A model generated the notes under the pieces. It saw only the letters and a program-made list of their open reading frames with translations. It was not told where the DNA came from and searched no databases. The position numbers were made by a program, and so were the translations under genes. A DNA stretch of 64,000 nt from an uncultured Muribaculaceae bacterium (GTDB lineage: Bacteria; Bacteroidota; Bacteroidia; Bacteroidales; Muribaculaceae), in the NCBI GenBank assembly GCA_958436175.1, contig CAUBJF010000001.1:186001-250000 (forward strand). The letters run 5' to 3'. Every line of letters starts with the position of its first letter. The first letter of the stretch is position 1. Shown here piece after piece: positions 38,173 to 46,240 of the stretch.

Positions 38173-38203
38173 AAATCGGTCAATTTGACCCTTTGACCGA
38201 TTT
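38173..38203. promoter_or_regulatory. Inverted repeat with three half-sites upstream of galK
   Basis: AAATCGGTCAA (38173-38183) and TTGACCGATTT (38193-38203) form an 11-bp perfect inverted repeat around a 9-nt loop that itself contains TTGACC (38185-38190). The repeat ends 3 bp before the -33 element of the galK promoter: candidate operator. Confidence 0.5.
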
Positions 38204-38206
38204 CCG

Positions 38207-38238
38207 TTTGCATATTAATTCAAATACGATTAACTTTG
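38207..38238 (+). promoter_or_regulatory. galK operon promoter
   Basis: TTTG at 38207-38210, 20-bp spacer, TAACTTTG at 38231-38238: an exact match to the Bacteroidetes vegetative consensus. Leader of about 67 nt before galK. Confidence 0.75.
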
Positions 38239-38312
38239 CAGTACACCTGAACAGGGACATCTCTCATCGGAATCCCATTAACTGACACTAACACTAATAA
38301 AAGATAATAACC

Positions 38313-39464
38313 ATGGAACTTCAGAAGAAAATCGACGAAACCTTCGAAGCGCGCTTCGGGGGTCACGGCAACGTATATGCATCTGCCGGACGTATTAACC
38401 TTATCGGCGAACACACCGACTATAATGGAGGATTCGTTTTTCCCGGTGCCATCGACAAGGTGATTATGGCCGAAATACGTCCCAACGGCACTGAGACCGT
38501 ACGCGTATACTCCATCGATATCGACGATTATGCAGAATTCGGGCTCAACGAAGCCGACGCCCCCGAACAGTCCTGGGCACGCTATATATTCGGTGTATGC
38601 CGCGAAGTACTCAAACGCGGCGGTAAGGTAGAAGGCTTCGATGCCGTTTTTGCCGGCAACGTACCTCTTGGCGCAGGCCTGAGCTCCTCGGCTGCTCTCG
38701 AATCGTGCTTCGCTTTCGCTGTCAACGACCTCTTCAACGATAACTCTATCGACAAGTTCGAACTTGCCCGTATCGGCCAGAGCACAGAGCACAACTACTG
38801 CGGTGTCAACTGCGGTATCATGGACCAGTTCGCCAGCGTGATGGGCAAGAAAGACAACCTCATGCGCCTCGACTGCCGTTCGATGGAATTCGAATACTTC
38901 CCCTTCAAGCCTACCGACCACAGCCTCGTGCTCGTTGACTCGCGCGTCAAGCACGAACTCGCCGACTCACCCTACAACAAACGTCGCGCATCCTGCGAAC
39001 GTGTGGCAAAACGCCTTGGCATCGAAACTCTGCGTGACGCAACAATGGAAATGCTCGACGCTGTGAAGACCGATATCACCGCCGAGGACTACTTCCGCGC
39101 TAAGTTTGTCATCGAAGAAAAAGACCGCGTCCTCGCAGTCTGCGACGCTCTCGTTGCCGGCGACTATGAAACCGTCGGCCGCTGCATGTACGAGACCCAC
39201 AAAGGTCTTTCCAAGGACTATGAGGTCAGCTGCGAAGAACTCGACTTCCTCAACGATATCGCCAAGGAATGTGGCGTGACAGGCTCACGTATCATGGGCG
39301 GCGGTTTCGGCGGCTGCACAATCAACCTTGTAAAGAATGATCTTCTCGATAAGTTCACAAGCACAGCAAAAACCAAATTCAACGAAAAATACGGCCACGA
39401 ACCCAAGATTTACGAAGTAATCATCAGTGATGGCGCACGCAAGGTGGCCGAAGCAGAACACTAA
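38313..39464 (+). CDS. galK: Galactokinase
   Basis: GHMP kinase of 383 residues phosphorylating galactose to galactose-1-phosphate. The galactokinase signature GRINLIGEHTDYNGG lies near residue 27, the ATP-binding motif PLGAGLSSSAAL near 118, and the C-terminal GSRIMGGGFGGC motif near 330. Cytoplasmic. First gene of an operon with galE, galM and a sugar nucleotidyltransferase; only 3 bp separate it from galE. Confidence 0.96.
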   Translation: MELQKKIDETFEARFGGHGNVYASAGRINLIGEHTDYNGGFVFPGAIDKVIMAEIRPNGTETVRVYSIDIDDYAEFGLNEADAPEQSWARYIFGVCREVLKRGGKVEGFDAVFAGNVPLGAGLSSSAALESCFAFAVNDLFNDNSIDKFELARIGQSTEHNYCGVNCGIMDQFASVMGKKDNLMRLDCRSMEFEYFPFKPTDHSLVLVDSRVKHELADSPYNKRRASCERVAKRLGIETLRDATMEMLDAVKTDITAEDYFRAKFVIEEKDRVLAVCDALVAGDYETVGRCMYETHKGLSKDYEVSCEELDFLNDIAKECGVTGSRIMGGGFGGCTINLVKNDLLDKFTSTAKTKFNEKYGHEPKIYEVIISDGARKVAEAEH

Positions 39465-39467
39465 GGT

Positions 39468-40493
39468 ATGAAAGAAACAGTTTTGATTTCCGGTGGTGCC
39501 GGTTATATAGGCACGCACACTGCCGTAGCCCTCATAGAAGCCGGCTACGATGTCCTGATTGTCGATAACTTCTCGAACAGCGAACCCTCCGCACTCGAAG
39601 GCCTCGAGAAAATAGTCGGACGGAAAGTAGCATTCGAAGAGGTCGACACATGCGACAAGGAAGCCCTCCGTGGCGTTTTCGAACGTCACCAGTTCAACAC
39701 CGTAATCCATTTTGCAGCATACAAGGCCGTCGGAGAATCCATGCACGAGCCCTTGAAGTACTACCAGAACAACCTGGTATCCTACATGAACATCCTCGAG
39801 ATGATGAAGGACTTCAACCGCCCCAATGTCCTATTCTCTTCATCGGCCACAGTCTACGGCGATGCCGAAAAGCTCCCCGTCACCGAGCAGACTCCGCGTC
39901 AGCCCGCCACATCGCCCTACGGCAACACAAAACAGATAGCCGAAGACATCCTTCATGACTGCTGCCGCGCCTACGAAGGCATGTACGGTATCGCACTGCG
40001 CTACTTCAACCCCATAGGCGCACATCCGTCGGCTCTTATCGGCGAACTTCCCCGTGGTGTGCCCAACAACCTTGTACCTTTCATTACCCAGACCGCAGCC
40101 GGCATTCGTGAATGTCTCTCTGTGTTCGGCAACGACTATCCTACTCCCGACGGCACATGCCTACGCGACTACATCGATGTCAATGACCTTGCCAAGGCCC
40201 ATGTAGCAGCTGTCAACCGTATGGTGGATAAGAAGATGGATGCCAAGTACGAGATATTCAATGTCGGTACAGGCAACCCCGTATCGGTTCTCGAACTCAT
40301 CACACGCTTCGAAAAAGCAAACAACCTCAAGCTGCCATACAAGATCGTAGGCCGCCGTGACGGTGATGTGCCTGCCGTATGGGCCGACACAGCTCTTGCC
40401 AACGAAGTGCTCGGATGGAAAGCCGAACGCGACCTCGACGATACCCTTCGGTCCTCCTGGGAATGGGAAAAACATATCCGCAACATCAAATGA
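39468..40493 (+). CDS. galE: UDP-glucose 4-epimerase
   Basis: Short-chain dehydrogenase-type epimerase of 341 residues interconverting UDP-galactose and UDP-glucose. NAD-binding GGAGYIGTH near residue 9 and the catalytic Tyr/Lys of SPYGNTKQIAEDI are present, with the Ser-rich SSSATVYG segment. Its stop overlaps the galM start as ATGA, so the two are translationally coupled. Confidence 0.96.
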   Translation: MKETVLISGGAGYIGTHTAVALIEAGYDVLIVDNFSNSEPSALEGLEKIVGRKVAFEEVDTCDKEALRGVFERHQFNTVIHFAAYKAVGESMHEPLKYYQNNLVSYMNILEMMKDFNRPNVLFSSSATVYGDAEKLPVTEQTPRQPATSPYGNTKQIAEDILHDCCRAYEGMYGIALRYFNPIGAHPSALIGELPRGVPNNLVPFITQTAAGIRECLSVFGNDYPTPDGTCLRDYIDVNDLAKAHVAAVNRMVDKKMDAKYEIFNVGTGNPVSVLELITRFEKANNLKLPYKIVGRRDGDVPAVWADTALANEVLGWKAERDLDDTLRSSWEWEKHIRNIK

Positions 40494-41530
40494 CAAGCAA
40501 GACCTTTCCATCGCCCAAAGGCGATATAACACTCATAAGCCTCACCAATGCTTCCGGCGCAACTGTAGAGCTCAGCAGCGTCGGAGCCGGTGTCGTGGCT
40601 GTCAAAGTGCCCGACCGCGACGGTAAGCTTGAGGATGTATGCCTCGGCTACGCCAATCCTGTCGATTATATCGGCGACGGTGCCTGCTTCGGCAAAATTC
40701 CGGGCCGCTTCGCAAACCGCATCGCCAACGGACACTTCACCATCGACGGAGAGGAATACAGCCTCCCCATCAACAACGGCCCTAACAGCCTCCACGGAGG
40801 TCCGGAAGGCTTCAACAACCAGATTTGGAAAGTTGAAAAAGCCGAGGGCAACAAAGTCGTATTCTCCTACACATCCGCCGACGGCGAAGCCGGTTACCCA
40901 GGCAAACTCACAGCCACTGCGGAATATGTATGGACTGATGACAACACGCTCGAGCTGACCCTCAAGGCCACTACCGATTCCAAGACAGTTGTCAATCTCA
41001 CCAACCACTCTTACTGGAACCTCGCCGGTCATAACGCAGGCTCCGTATTTGGCAACAAGCTGCAGCTGTTCGCTTCGCATTATCTCCCGACCGATCCTAC
41101 CGAGATTCCAACCGGCGAGCTTGCCGCTGTCGCAGGCACTCCCATGGACTTCACCGTCGCAAAAGAGATTGGCCGCGATATCAAGGAAGATTTCGAAGCT
41201 CTCAAGATCGGTAAAGGCTATGACCACTGCTGGGTTATCGACGACTACAAGGCCGGCCATGTCAAGACTGTGGCAATCCTCTCCGACGACAAGAGCGGAC
41301 GCGTCCTCGAAATAGCATCCGACCAGCCCGGCGCGCAGGTATATACCGGCAACTGGCTATCAGGCAGCCCTGCCAACAAAGAAGGACGCAGCTACGAGGA
41401 CTACGACGGTGTCGCCATCGAATGCCAGGACTTCCCCGACGCTCCCAACGAACCGTCATTTCCGAGCACACTCCTCTGCCCTGGCGAGACATACGAACGT
41501 CATATCAATTTCAAATTCACAACCAAGTAA
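40490..41530 (+). CDS. galM: Aldose 1-epimerase (galactose mutarotase)
   Basis: Mutarotase of 346 residues converting beta- to alpha-galactose. The family sequences PGRFANRIANG, LHGGPEGFNNQIW and LTNHSYWNLAG (with the catalytic His) and the Glu of GVAIECQDFPDAPN are present. The start at 40490 overlaps the galE stop by four bases; the longer in-frame start at 40379 lies deep inside galE and is rejected. No signal peptide, so cytoplasmic. Confidence 0.93.
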   Translation: MTSKTFPSPKGDITLISLTNASGATVELSSVGAGVVAVKVPDRDGKLEDVCLGYANPVDYIGDGACFGKIPGRFANRIANGHFTIDGEEYSLPINNGPNSLHGGPEGFNNQIWKVEKAEGNKVVFSYTSADGEAGYPGKLTATAEYVWTDDNTLELTLKATTDSKTVVNLTNHSYWNLAGHNAGSVFGNKLQLFASHYLPTDPTEIPTGELAAVAGTPMDFTVAKEIGRDIKEDFEALKIGKGYDHCWVIDDYKAGHVKTVAILSDDKSGRVLEIASDQPGAQVYTGNWLSGSPANKEGRSYEDYDGVAIECQDFPDAPNEPSFPSTLLCPGETYERHINFKFTTK

Positions 41531-41543
41531 ACTATAAGAAACT

Positions 41544-42455
41544 GTGAAACCCACTCTTTTTATTCTTGCAGCCGGTATGGGCAGCCGTTACGGCGGTCTC
41601 AAGCAGCTTGACGGTCTCGGTCCCAACGGCGAGACTATCATGGACTACTCTGTCTTCGATGCCATCCGCGCCGGTTTTGGGAAAATAGTATTCGTTATCC
41701 GCAAAGATTTCGAAGCCGACTTTCGTGAAAAAATCCTCTCAAAGTACGAAGGTGTCGTTCCTGTTGAAGTAGTATTCCAGAGCATCGACAAACTTCCCGA
41801 AGGATTCACTTGCCCTGCCGACCGTACAAAACCATGGGGTACCAACCATGCCGTCCTTATGGGCAAGGACGTGATAAAAGAACCGTTTGCGGTCATCAAT
41901 GCCGACGACTTCTATGGCCGCAACGCCTTCGAAGTAATCGCCAAGGAACTCTCCAAGGAGCACACCCGCAAGGGCGACTACTGCATGGTTGGTTTCCGCG
42001 TAGGCAACACAATGACCGAAAATGGTTCTGTAGCTCGCGGCGTATGCGAAAACAAGGACGGCCTGCTTACCTCCGTGGTAGAACGCACAGCCATCAGCTA
42101 TGACAAGGACCATAATATAGTCTTCACCGACGAAAACGGCGAAGTCCAGACCCTCGAGCCCAACACTCCCGTATCGATGAACCTCTGGGGATTTACTCCC
42201 GACTATTTTGACTATAGCGAACGGGAATTCAAGAAGTTCCTCGAACGTGACATCAATACCCCCAAGGCCGAATTCTTCATTCCTCTCTGCATCGACACTC
42301 TCATCAACAACGGTGAAGCGACAGTCAAAGTCCTCGACACTGATTCACGCTGGTTTGGCGTAACTTACAGCGCCGACCGTCCTTCAGTAGTAGAGAAATT
42401 CGCCGAACTGCACAATAAAGGCGAATATCCGTCCCCTCTCTTTCCCAAAAAGTAG
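41544..42455 (+). CDS. Sugar-1-phosphate nucleotidyltransferase
   Basis: Nucleotidyltransferase of 303 residues with an N-terminal AAGMGSRYGGLKQLDGLGPNGE motif and the metal-binding NADDFYG. GTG start at 41544, 13 bp after galM. Bacteroidetes homologues are annotated as UTP-glucose-1-phosphate uridylyltransferase or UDP-hexose pyrophosphorylase. As the last gene of an operon that has galK, galE and galM but no galT, it may charge galactose-1-phosphate with UTP directly, bypassing the usual transferase; this role is inferred from context. Confidence 0.82.
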   Translation: MKPTLFILAAGMGSRYGGLKQLDGLGPNGETIMDYSVFDAIRAGFGKIVFVIRKDFEADFREKILSKYEGVVPVEVVFQSIDKLPEGFTCPADRTKPWGTNHAVLMGKDVIKEPFAVINADDFYGRNAFEVIAKELSKEHTRKGDYCMVGFRVGNTMTENGSVARGVCENKDGLLTSVVERTAISYDKDHNIVFTDENGEVQTLEPNTPVSMNLWGFTPDYFDYSEREFKKFLERDINTPKAEFFIPLCIDTLINNGEATVKVLDTDSRWFGVTYSADRPSVVEKFAELHNKGEYPSPLFPKK

Positions 42456-42493
42456 TAATACAGACCGGAGAAGATACATTTCTTAACACATCA

Positions 42494-42521
42494 GGCCCCG
42501 ACGACAACAATCGCCGGGGTC
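42494..42521 (+). terminator. Weak hairpin after the galactose operon
   Basis: GGCCCCG (42494-42500) can pair with CGGGGTC (42515-42521, one G-T pair), loop of 14 nt, followed by ATTTG. Weak terminator candidate. Confidence 0.4.
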
Positions 42522-42527
42522 ATTTGC

Positions 42528-42556
42528 GCAAAAACATGTTGTAAAACATGTTTTGC
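42528..42556. repeat. AAAACATGTT inverted repeat
   Basis: AAAACATGTT (42531-42540) and AACATGTTTT (42545-42554) are perfect inverted repeats around GTAA, with GC closing pairs outside. The AT-rich stem could be an operator or a termination hairpin; it lies about 85 bp upstream of the ndk -33 box. Confidence 0.5.
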
Positions 42557-42638
42557 TCTTAAACACTAAAACATAGCGCCTTATGCGCCTCCGGAGATGC
42601 CAATGTCCTGACGGTTAAACTTTTTTATACTTGCTCCA

Positions 42639-42670
42639 TTTGCTTTAGCTGACAAAAAATCTTATCTTTG
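42639..42670 (+). promoter_or_regulatory. ndk promoter
   Basis: TTTG at 42639-42642, 20-bp spacer, TATCTTTG at 42663-42670; 41 bp before the ndk start. Matches the consensus exactly. Confidence 0.75.
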
Positions 42671-42711
42671 AGGAAATAAAATATCATTTCTTAAAGAATC
42701 TTAACTCTCCC

Positions 42712-43173
42712 ATGGAGCAGACATTTATAATCCTCAAGCCCTCCTCGATATCCAGAAGCCTTGTCGGCGATGTCATCACCCGTTTCCAGCGCAAAGGACT
42801 CCAGATTACAGGAATCAAAATGATGCGGCTCAACGAAGATATACTTCGTGAGCATTACGCCCACCTTGTTGACCGTCCCTTCTTCCCCACTCTCCTGAAA
42901 TCCATGATGGCAACTCCTGTCATCGTAATGGTTCTCAAAGGGAAGGATGTGGTAGAAGTCGTACGTTCGATGGTCGGTGCCACCAACTGTCGCAAAGCAG
43001 CCCCCGGCACCATACGTGGCGATTTCGGCATGAGCGGACAGGAAAACATAGTCCATGCTTCCGACAGCCCTGAAAACGCGGTTATCGAAATCAACCGTTT
43101 CTTCCGTCCTGAAGAAATCTTCGACTACGAACTTCCTACAGTCTCTTCCATCTACGCTCCCGACGAACGATAA
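42712..43173 (+). CDS. ndk: Nucleoside diphosphate kinase
   Basis: Enzyme of 153 residues balancing nucleoside triphosphate pools. The phosphorylated His115 is in NIVHASDSPENA and other family elements (ILKPSS, MSGQEN-like GDFGMSGQ, GATNCRKAAPGTIRGD) are intact. Cytoplasmic. It is followed after 39 bp by the M23 peptidase gene, and no terminator is seen, so a shared transcript is possible. Confidence 0.96.
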   Translation: MEQTFIILKPSSISRSLVGDVITRFQRKGLQITGIKMMRLNEDILREHYAHLVDRPFFPTLLKSMMATPVIVMVLKGKDVVEVVRSMVGATNCRKAAPGTIRGDFGMSGQENIVHASDSPENAVIEINRFFRPEEIFDYELPTVSSIYAPDER

Positions 43174-43212
43174 ACAATCTATCACTAACATATAATAAAT
43201 CTAAGAACTACA

Positions 43213-44202
43213 GTGCTCTCCCGCATCAACAAACTTATTCTAAGCACAGCCGCCATCGCATTATGTGGTTATGCAGCTTACGCCGAAGACCTTGAATTCC
43301 GTCTTCCGGCAAGCCACGCCGCAAGCCATGGCAACCTCCTTGCCAACCAGGGCAACGCAGGCATCTCGGTAGAAAACACAGAAAAATATCTCGAATCCCT
43401 CTTCAACGAAGAAGAAGAACCCGAACTGGACATCTACACCGAAGGCTGGGACAGCCAGGCTGTCAACTGCTACTCAAATGCCGACGTTCCCAACAGCGCA
43501 GTAATCGACGTAACCAACTTCCACATGCCGCATCCGGGCTATATAACATCTCCCTATGGCTATAGGCGCCGCTTCCGCCGCATGCACAAAGGTGTCGACC
43601 TGAAGCTCAACATCGGCGATACCGTACGCGCTGCTTTCGACGGCAAGGTACGCATCGTCCGCAATCAAGGCCGTCGCAAAGGTTACGGCAAATACATCGT
43701 CATCCGCCATCCCAACCAGCTAGAAACCGTCTACGGCCACCTTTCGGAATGGCTCGTCGAACCCGACCAGTATGTCAAAGCCGGACAGCCTATCGCTCTG
43801 GGCGGCAACACAGGTCGTTCGACCGGTCCTCACCTGCACTTCGAAACACGCTACATGGGTTATGCCATCAACCCCTGCGCCATCTTCGACTTCGCAAACC
43901 AGACAACGCATACCGATACCTACACCTTCACAAAGAGCGGTTATCAGAATGCACGCAACTTCGACCCGGATGCCAATACTCGTTACGCCAACGAATACCG
44001 CAAGGCCAATCCTCCGAAGCCCTATGTCCGCAACAAGTCGAAGGTAGCAGGTTCCGGTTCCTCGACCTACCGCGTACGTAAAGGTGATACCTTAGGCAAA
44101 ATAGCATCACGCAACGGTACTACGGTGAACCGTCTGTGCAAGCTGAACGGTCTCAAAACGACCTCGAAGCTCAGCATCGGGCAAAAGATAAAACTACGTT
44201 GA
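43213..44202 (+). CDS. M23 metallopeptidase with C-terminal LysM domain
   Basis: Secreted peptidoglycan endopeptidase of 329 residues starting at GTG 43213; the signal peptide (LILSTAAIALCGYAAYAED) supports that start. The LytM/M23 domain (about residues 105-230) has all zinc ligands: His125 and Asp129 in HKGVDL and His209 in HLHF, with His207 and His176 (YGHL) as catalytic histidines. A LysM domain (about residues 284-329, YRVRKGDTLGKIASRNG) anchors it to peptidoglycan. It probably cleaves cross-links during growth or division. Confidence 0.92.
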   Translation: MLSRINKLILSTAAIALCGYAAYAEDLEFRLPASHAASHGNLLANQGNAGISVENTEKYLESLFNEEEEPELDIYTEGWDSQAVNCYSNADVPNSAVIDVTNFHMPHPGYITSPYGYRRRFRRMHKGVDLKLNIGDTVRAAFDGKVRIVRNQGRRKGYGKYIVIRHPNQLETVYGHLSEWLVEPDQYVKAGQPIALGGNTGRSTGPHLHFETRYMGYAINPCAIFDFANQTTHTDTYTFTKSGYQNARNFDPDANTRYANEYRKANPPKPYVRNKSKVAGSGSSTYRVRKGDTLGKIASRNGTTVNRLCKLNGLKTTSKLSIGQKIKLR

Positions 44203-44206
44203 CAAC

Positions 44207-45058
44207 GTGATACACAAACTAGTAATCGAAAACACAGAATTCGGAGGCGAACGCCCTCTGTTCGCCTCCCACAATCTCCTCCTCAAAAACGTAACCATAC
44301 ATGCCGGTGAGTCTGCCTTGAAGGCATGCTCCGATATTGAAGCTGCCGATTGTCGCTTCGAAGGGAAATATCCTTTCTGGCACGTCGACCGCTTTATTGT
44401 TGACCACTGCGTATTTACTCCCGGCGCACGTGCAGCCCTCTGGTATTCCAGTAATCTCCGTATGTCCGACACTCTCGTCGAAGCTCCAAAGATGTTCCGC
44501 GAAATGGATGGCATCGAGCTCAACAATGTCAGGATCCCAGATGCCGAAGAGACGTTATGGCACTGCCGCGATATCAAAATGCGCGATGTCGAAGTCGCTA
44601 ATGCCGACTATCTGTTCATGCACAGCGCCAACATCGACATCGACCGCTACCATCAGCAGGGCAACTACTCCTTCCAGTACTGCCGCGACGTGACCATTCG
44701 CAATGCCAAGATAGCTTCCAAAGATGCTTTCTGGAACACTGAGAACGTAACGATCTACGATTCCGAACTGACAGGCGAATACCTCGGCTGGCATTCGCAC
44801 AACCTGCGCCTCGTACGCTGTCATATTTCCGGGACACAGCCTCTCTGCTACGCCCATAACCTCGTGATGGAAGACTGCACCATGGCTCCGGACTGCGACC
44901 TCGCTTTCGAAGACAGTGAACTCAATGCCACAATAAAAGGCTCCATCACTTCTGTCAAGAATCCTCGCACAGGACGTATCGTCGCCGACAAGATCGATGA
45001 AATAATTCTTGACGCAAACGTACTCGCACCTGCAGACTGCGAAATAGTCGGGAAATGA
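44207..45058 (+). CDS. DUF3737 family right-handed beta-helix-like protein
   Basis: Protein of 283 residues built from repeated short phrases of the form N-x-x-I/V-x-D/N-x-x (for example ADCRFEGKYPFWHVDRFIV, LNNVRIPDAEETLWHCRDIKMRDVEV), typical of DUF3737 and predicted to form a beta-helix. No signal peptide. GTG start at 44207, 4 bp after the peptidase stop. Its stop overlaps the next gene as ATGA, so it is coupled to a PatB-type C-S lyase. The biochemical function is unknown; the pairing with PLP beta-lyases recurs across phyla as I recall it. Confidence 0.85.
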   Translation: MIHKLVIENTEFGGERPLFASHNLLLKNVTIHAGESALKACSDIEAADCRFEGKYPFWHVDRFIVDHCVFTPGARAALWYSSNLRMSDTLVEAPKMFREMDGIELNNVRIPDAEETLWHCRDIKMRDVEVANADYLFMHSANIDIDRYHQQGNYSFQYCRDVTIRNAKIASKDAFWNTENVTIYDSELTGEYLGWHSHNLRLVRCHISGTQPLCYAHNLVMEDCTMAPDCDLAFEDSELNATIKGSITSVKNPRTGRIVADKIDEIILDANVLAPADCEIVGK

Positions 45059-46227
45059 GTAATTTCGACGAGCTTACCGAACGGCGCGGAACCGGCTCCT
45101 ACAAATGGGACACGCCCGACGATCCCGAAGTACTGCCCATGTGGGTTGCCGACATGGATTTCATGACGGCTCCGGCTATTATCGACGCTCTCCATCGGCG
45201 TGTAGATCAAGGTATTTTCGGATACACCAAAGTAGATGCCGATTACTACAGCGCCGTTGTCGACTGGTTCGCCGAGCGTCATGGCTGGCCTTTCGATCCG
45301 TCGTGGATAATCTATACCAGCGGAGTTGTCCCGGCCGTGTCAGCCATCATCAAAGGCATGACCACGCCGGGCGACAAAGTAATACTCCAGACACCTGCCT
45401 ACAACTGCTTCTATTCATCGATACGCAATAATGGCTGCGGACTGTCTTCAAACAAACTACTTGTCGATGAATATGGCCGCTACACCATCGATTTCGAAGA
45501 CCTCGAACACCGCATTAGCGACCCCAAGGCTCGCCTTCTGATACTTTGCAACCCGCACAACCCATCCGGTCGCGTATGGACCCGCGACGAACTGCAAAAG
45601 GTTGCCGACTTATGTCTTAGGAACGACATTTTCGTCATCTCCGACGAGATACATTGCGAGCTCACCTACCCCGGTCATGACTATACCCCCTACGGCACCC
45701 TCGGGGAAAAATATCTTCGAAATGCTGCTGTGTGCATTTCTCCAAGCAAAGCATTCAATATCGCCGGGCTGCAGATAGCCAATATAGTAGCCTCCGACGA
45801 GGGTGTACGTCGACGTATCGACCGTGCCATAAACGACAATGAAGTATGCGATGTCAATCCTTTTGGTGTCATAGCCACCATAGCCGCCTACCGCAAGAGT
45901 TCGTCTTGGCTTGACGAGCTCAAGGATTATCTTTTCGGCAATATCAAGTATGCCATGAGTGAGCTGGGCAGCAAAAGCATGTGCCTTGTCACACCATTGG
46001 AAGGGACATACCTGCTATGGATAGACATCAAATGCACTGGCATGACAGGCGATGAATTCGCCGATTTCCTTCTTAAGACCGAGAAACTTATGGTAAGCCC
46101 CGGAAGCATCTACGGACCGGGAGGAGAGAACTATATCAGACTTAACGTGGCATGTCCGCGCCGCCGTCTTGAAGACGGCATAAGCCGTCTCCTCGACGCG
46201 TTGCGTTTGTGCGGATGTCAGGCATAA
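45055..46227 (+). CDS. MalY/PatB family PLP-dependent C-S lyase
   Basis: Fold-type I PLP enzyme of 390 residues of the MalY/PatB group, which cleave cystathionine or cysteine conjugates to thiol, pyruvate and ammonia. The N-terminal RRGTGSYKWD, LPMWVADMDF, the CNPHNPSGRVW motif and Lys232 in ISPSKAFNIAG (Schiff base) are characteristic. Cytoplasmic. Translationally coupled to the DUF3737 gene. A role in sulfur amino-acid metabolism is likely; a maltose-type regulatory role of E. coli MalY is not suggested by the context. Confidence 0.92.
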   Translation: MSNFDELTERRGTGSYKWDTPDDPEVLPMWVADMDFMTAPAIIDALHRRVDQGIFGYTKVDADYYSAVVDWFAERHGWPFDPSWIIYTSGVVPAVSAIIKGMTTPGDKVILQTPAYNCFYSSIRNNGCGLSSNKLLVDEYGRYTIDFEDLEHRISDPKARLLILCNPHNPSGRVWTRDELQKVADLCLRNDIFVISDEIHCELTYPGHDYTPYGTLGEKYLRNAAVCISPSKAFNIAGLQIANIVASDEGVRRRIDRAINDNEVCDVNPFGVIATIAAYRKSSSWLDELKDYLFGNIKYAMSELGSKSMCLVTPLEGTYLLWIDIKCTGMTGDEFADFLLKTEKLMVSPGSIYGPGGENYIRLNVACPRRRLEDGISRLLDALRLCGCQA

Positions 46228-46240
46228 TCGACAGCCGGAA

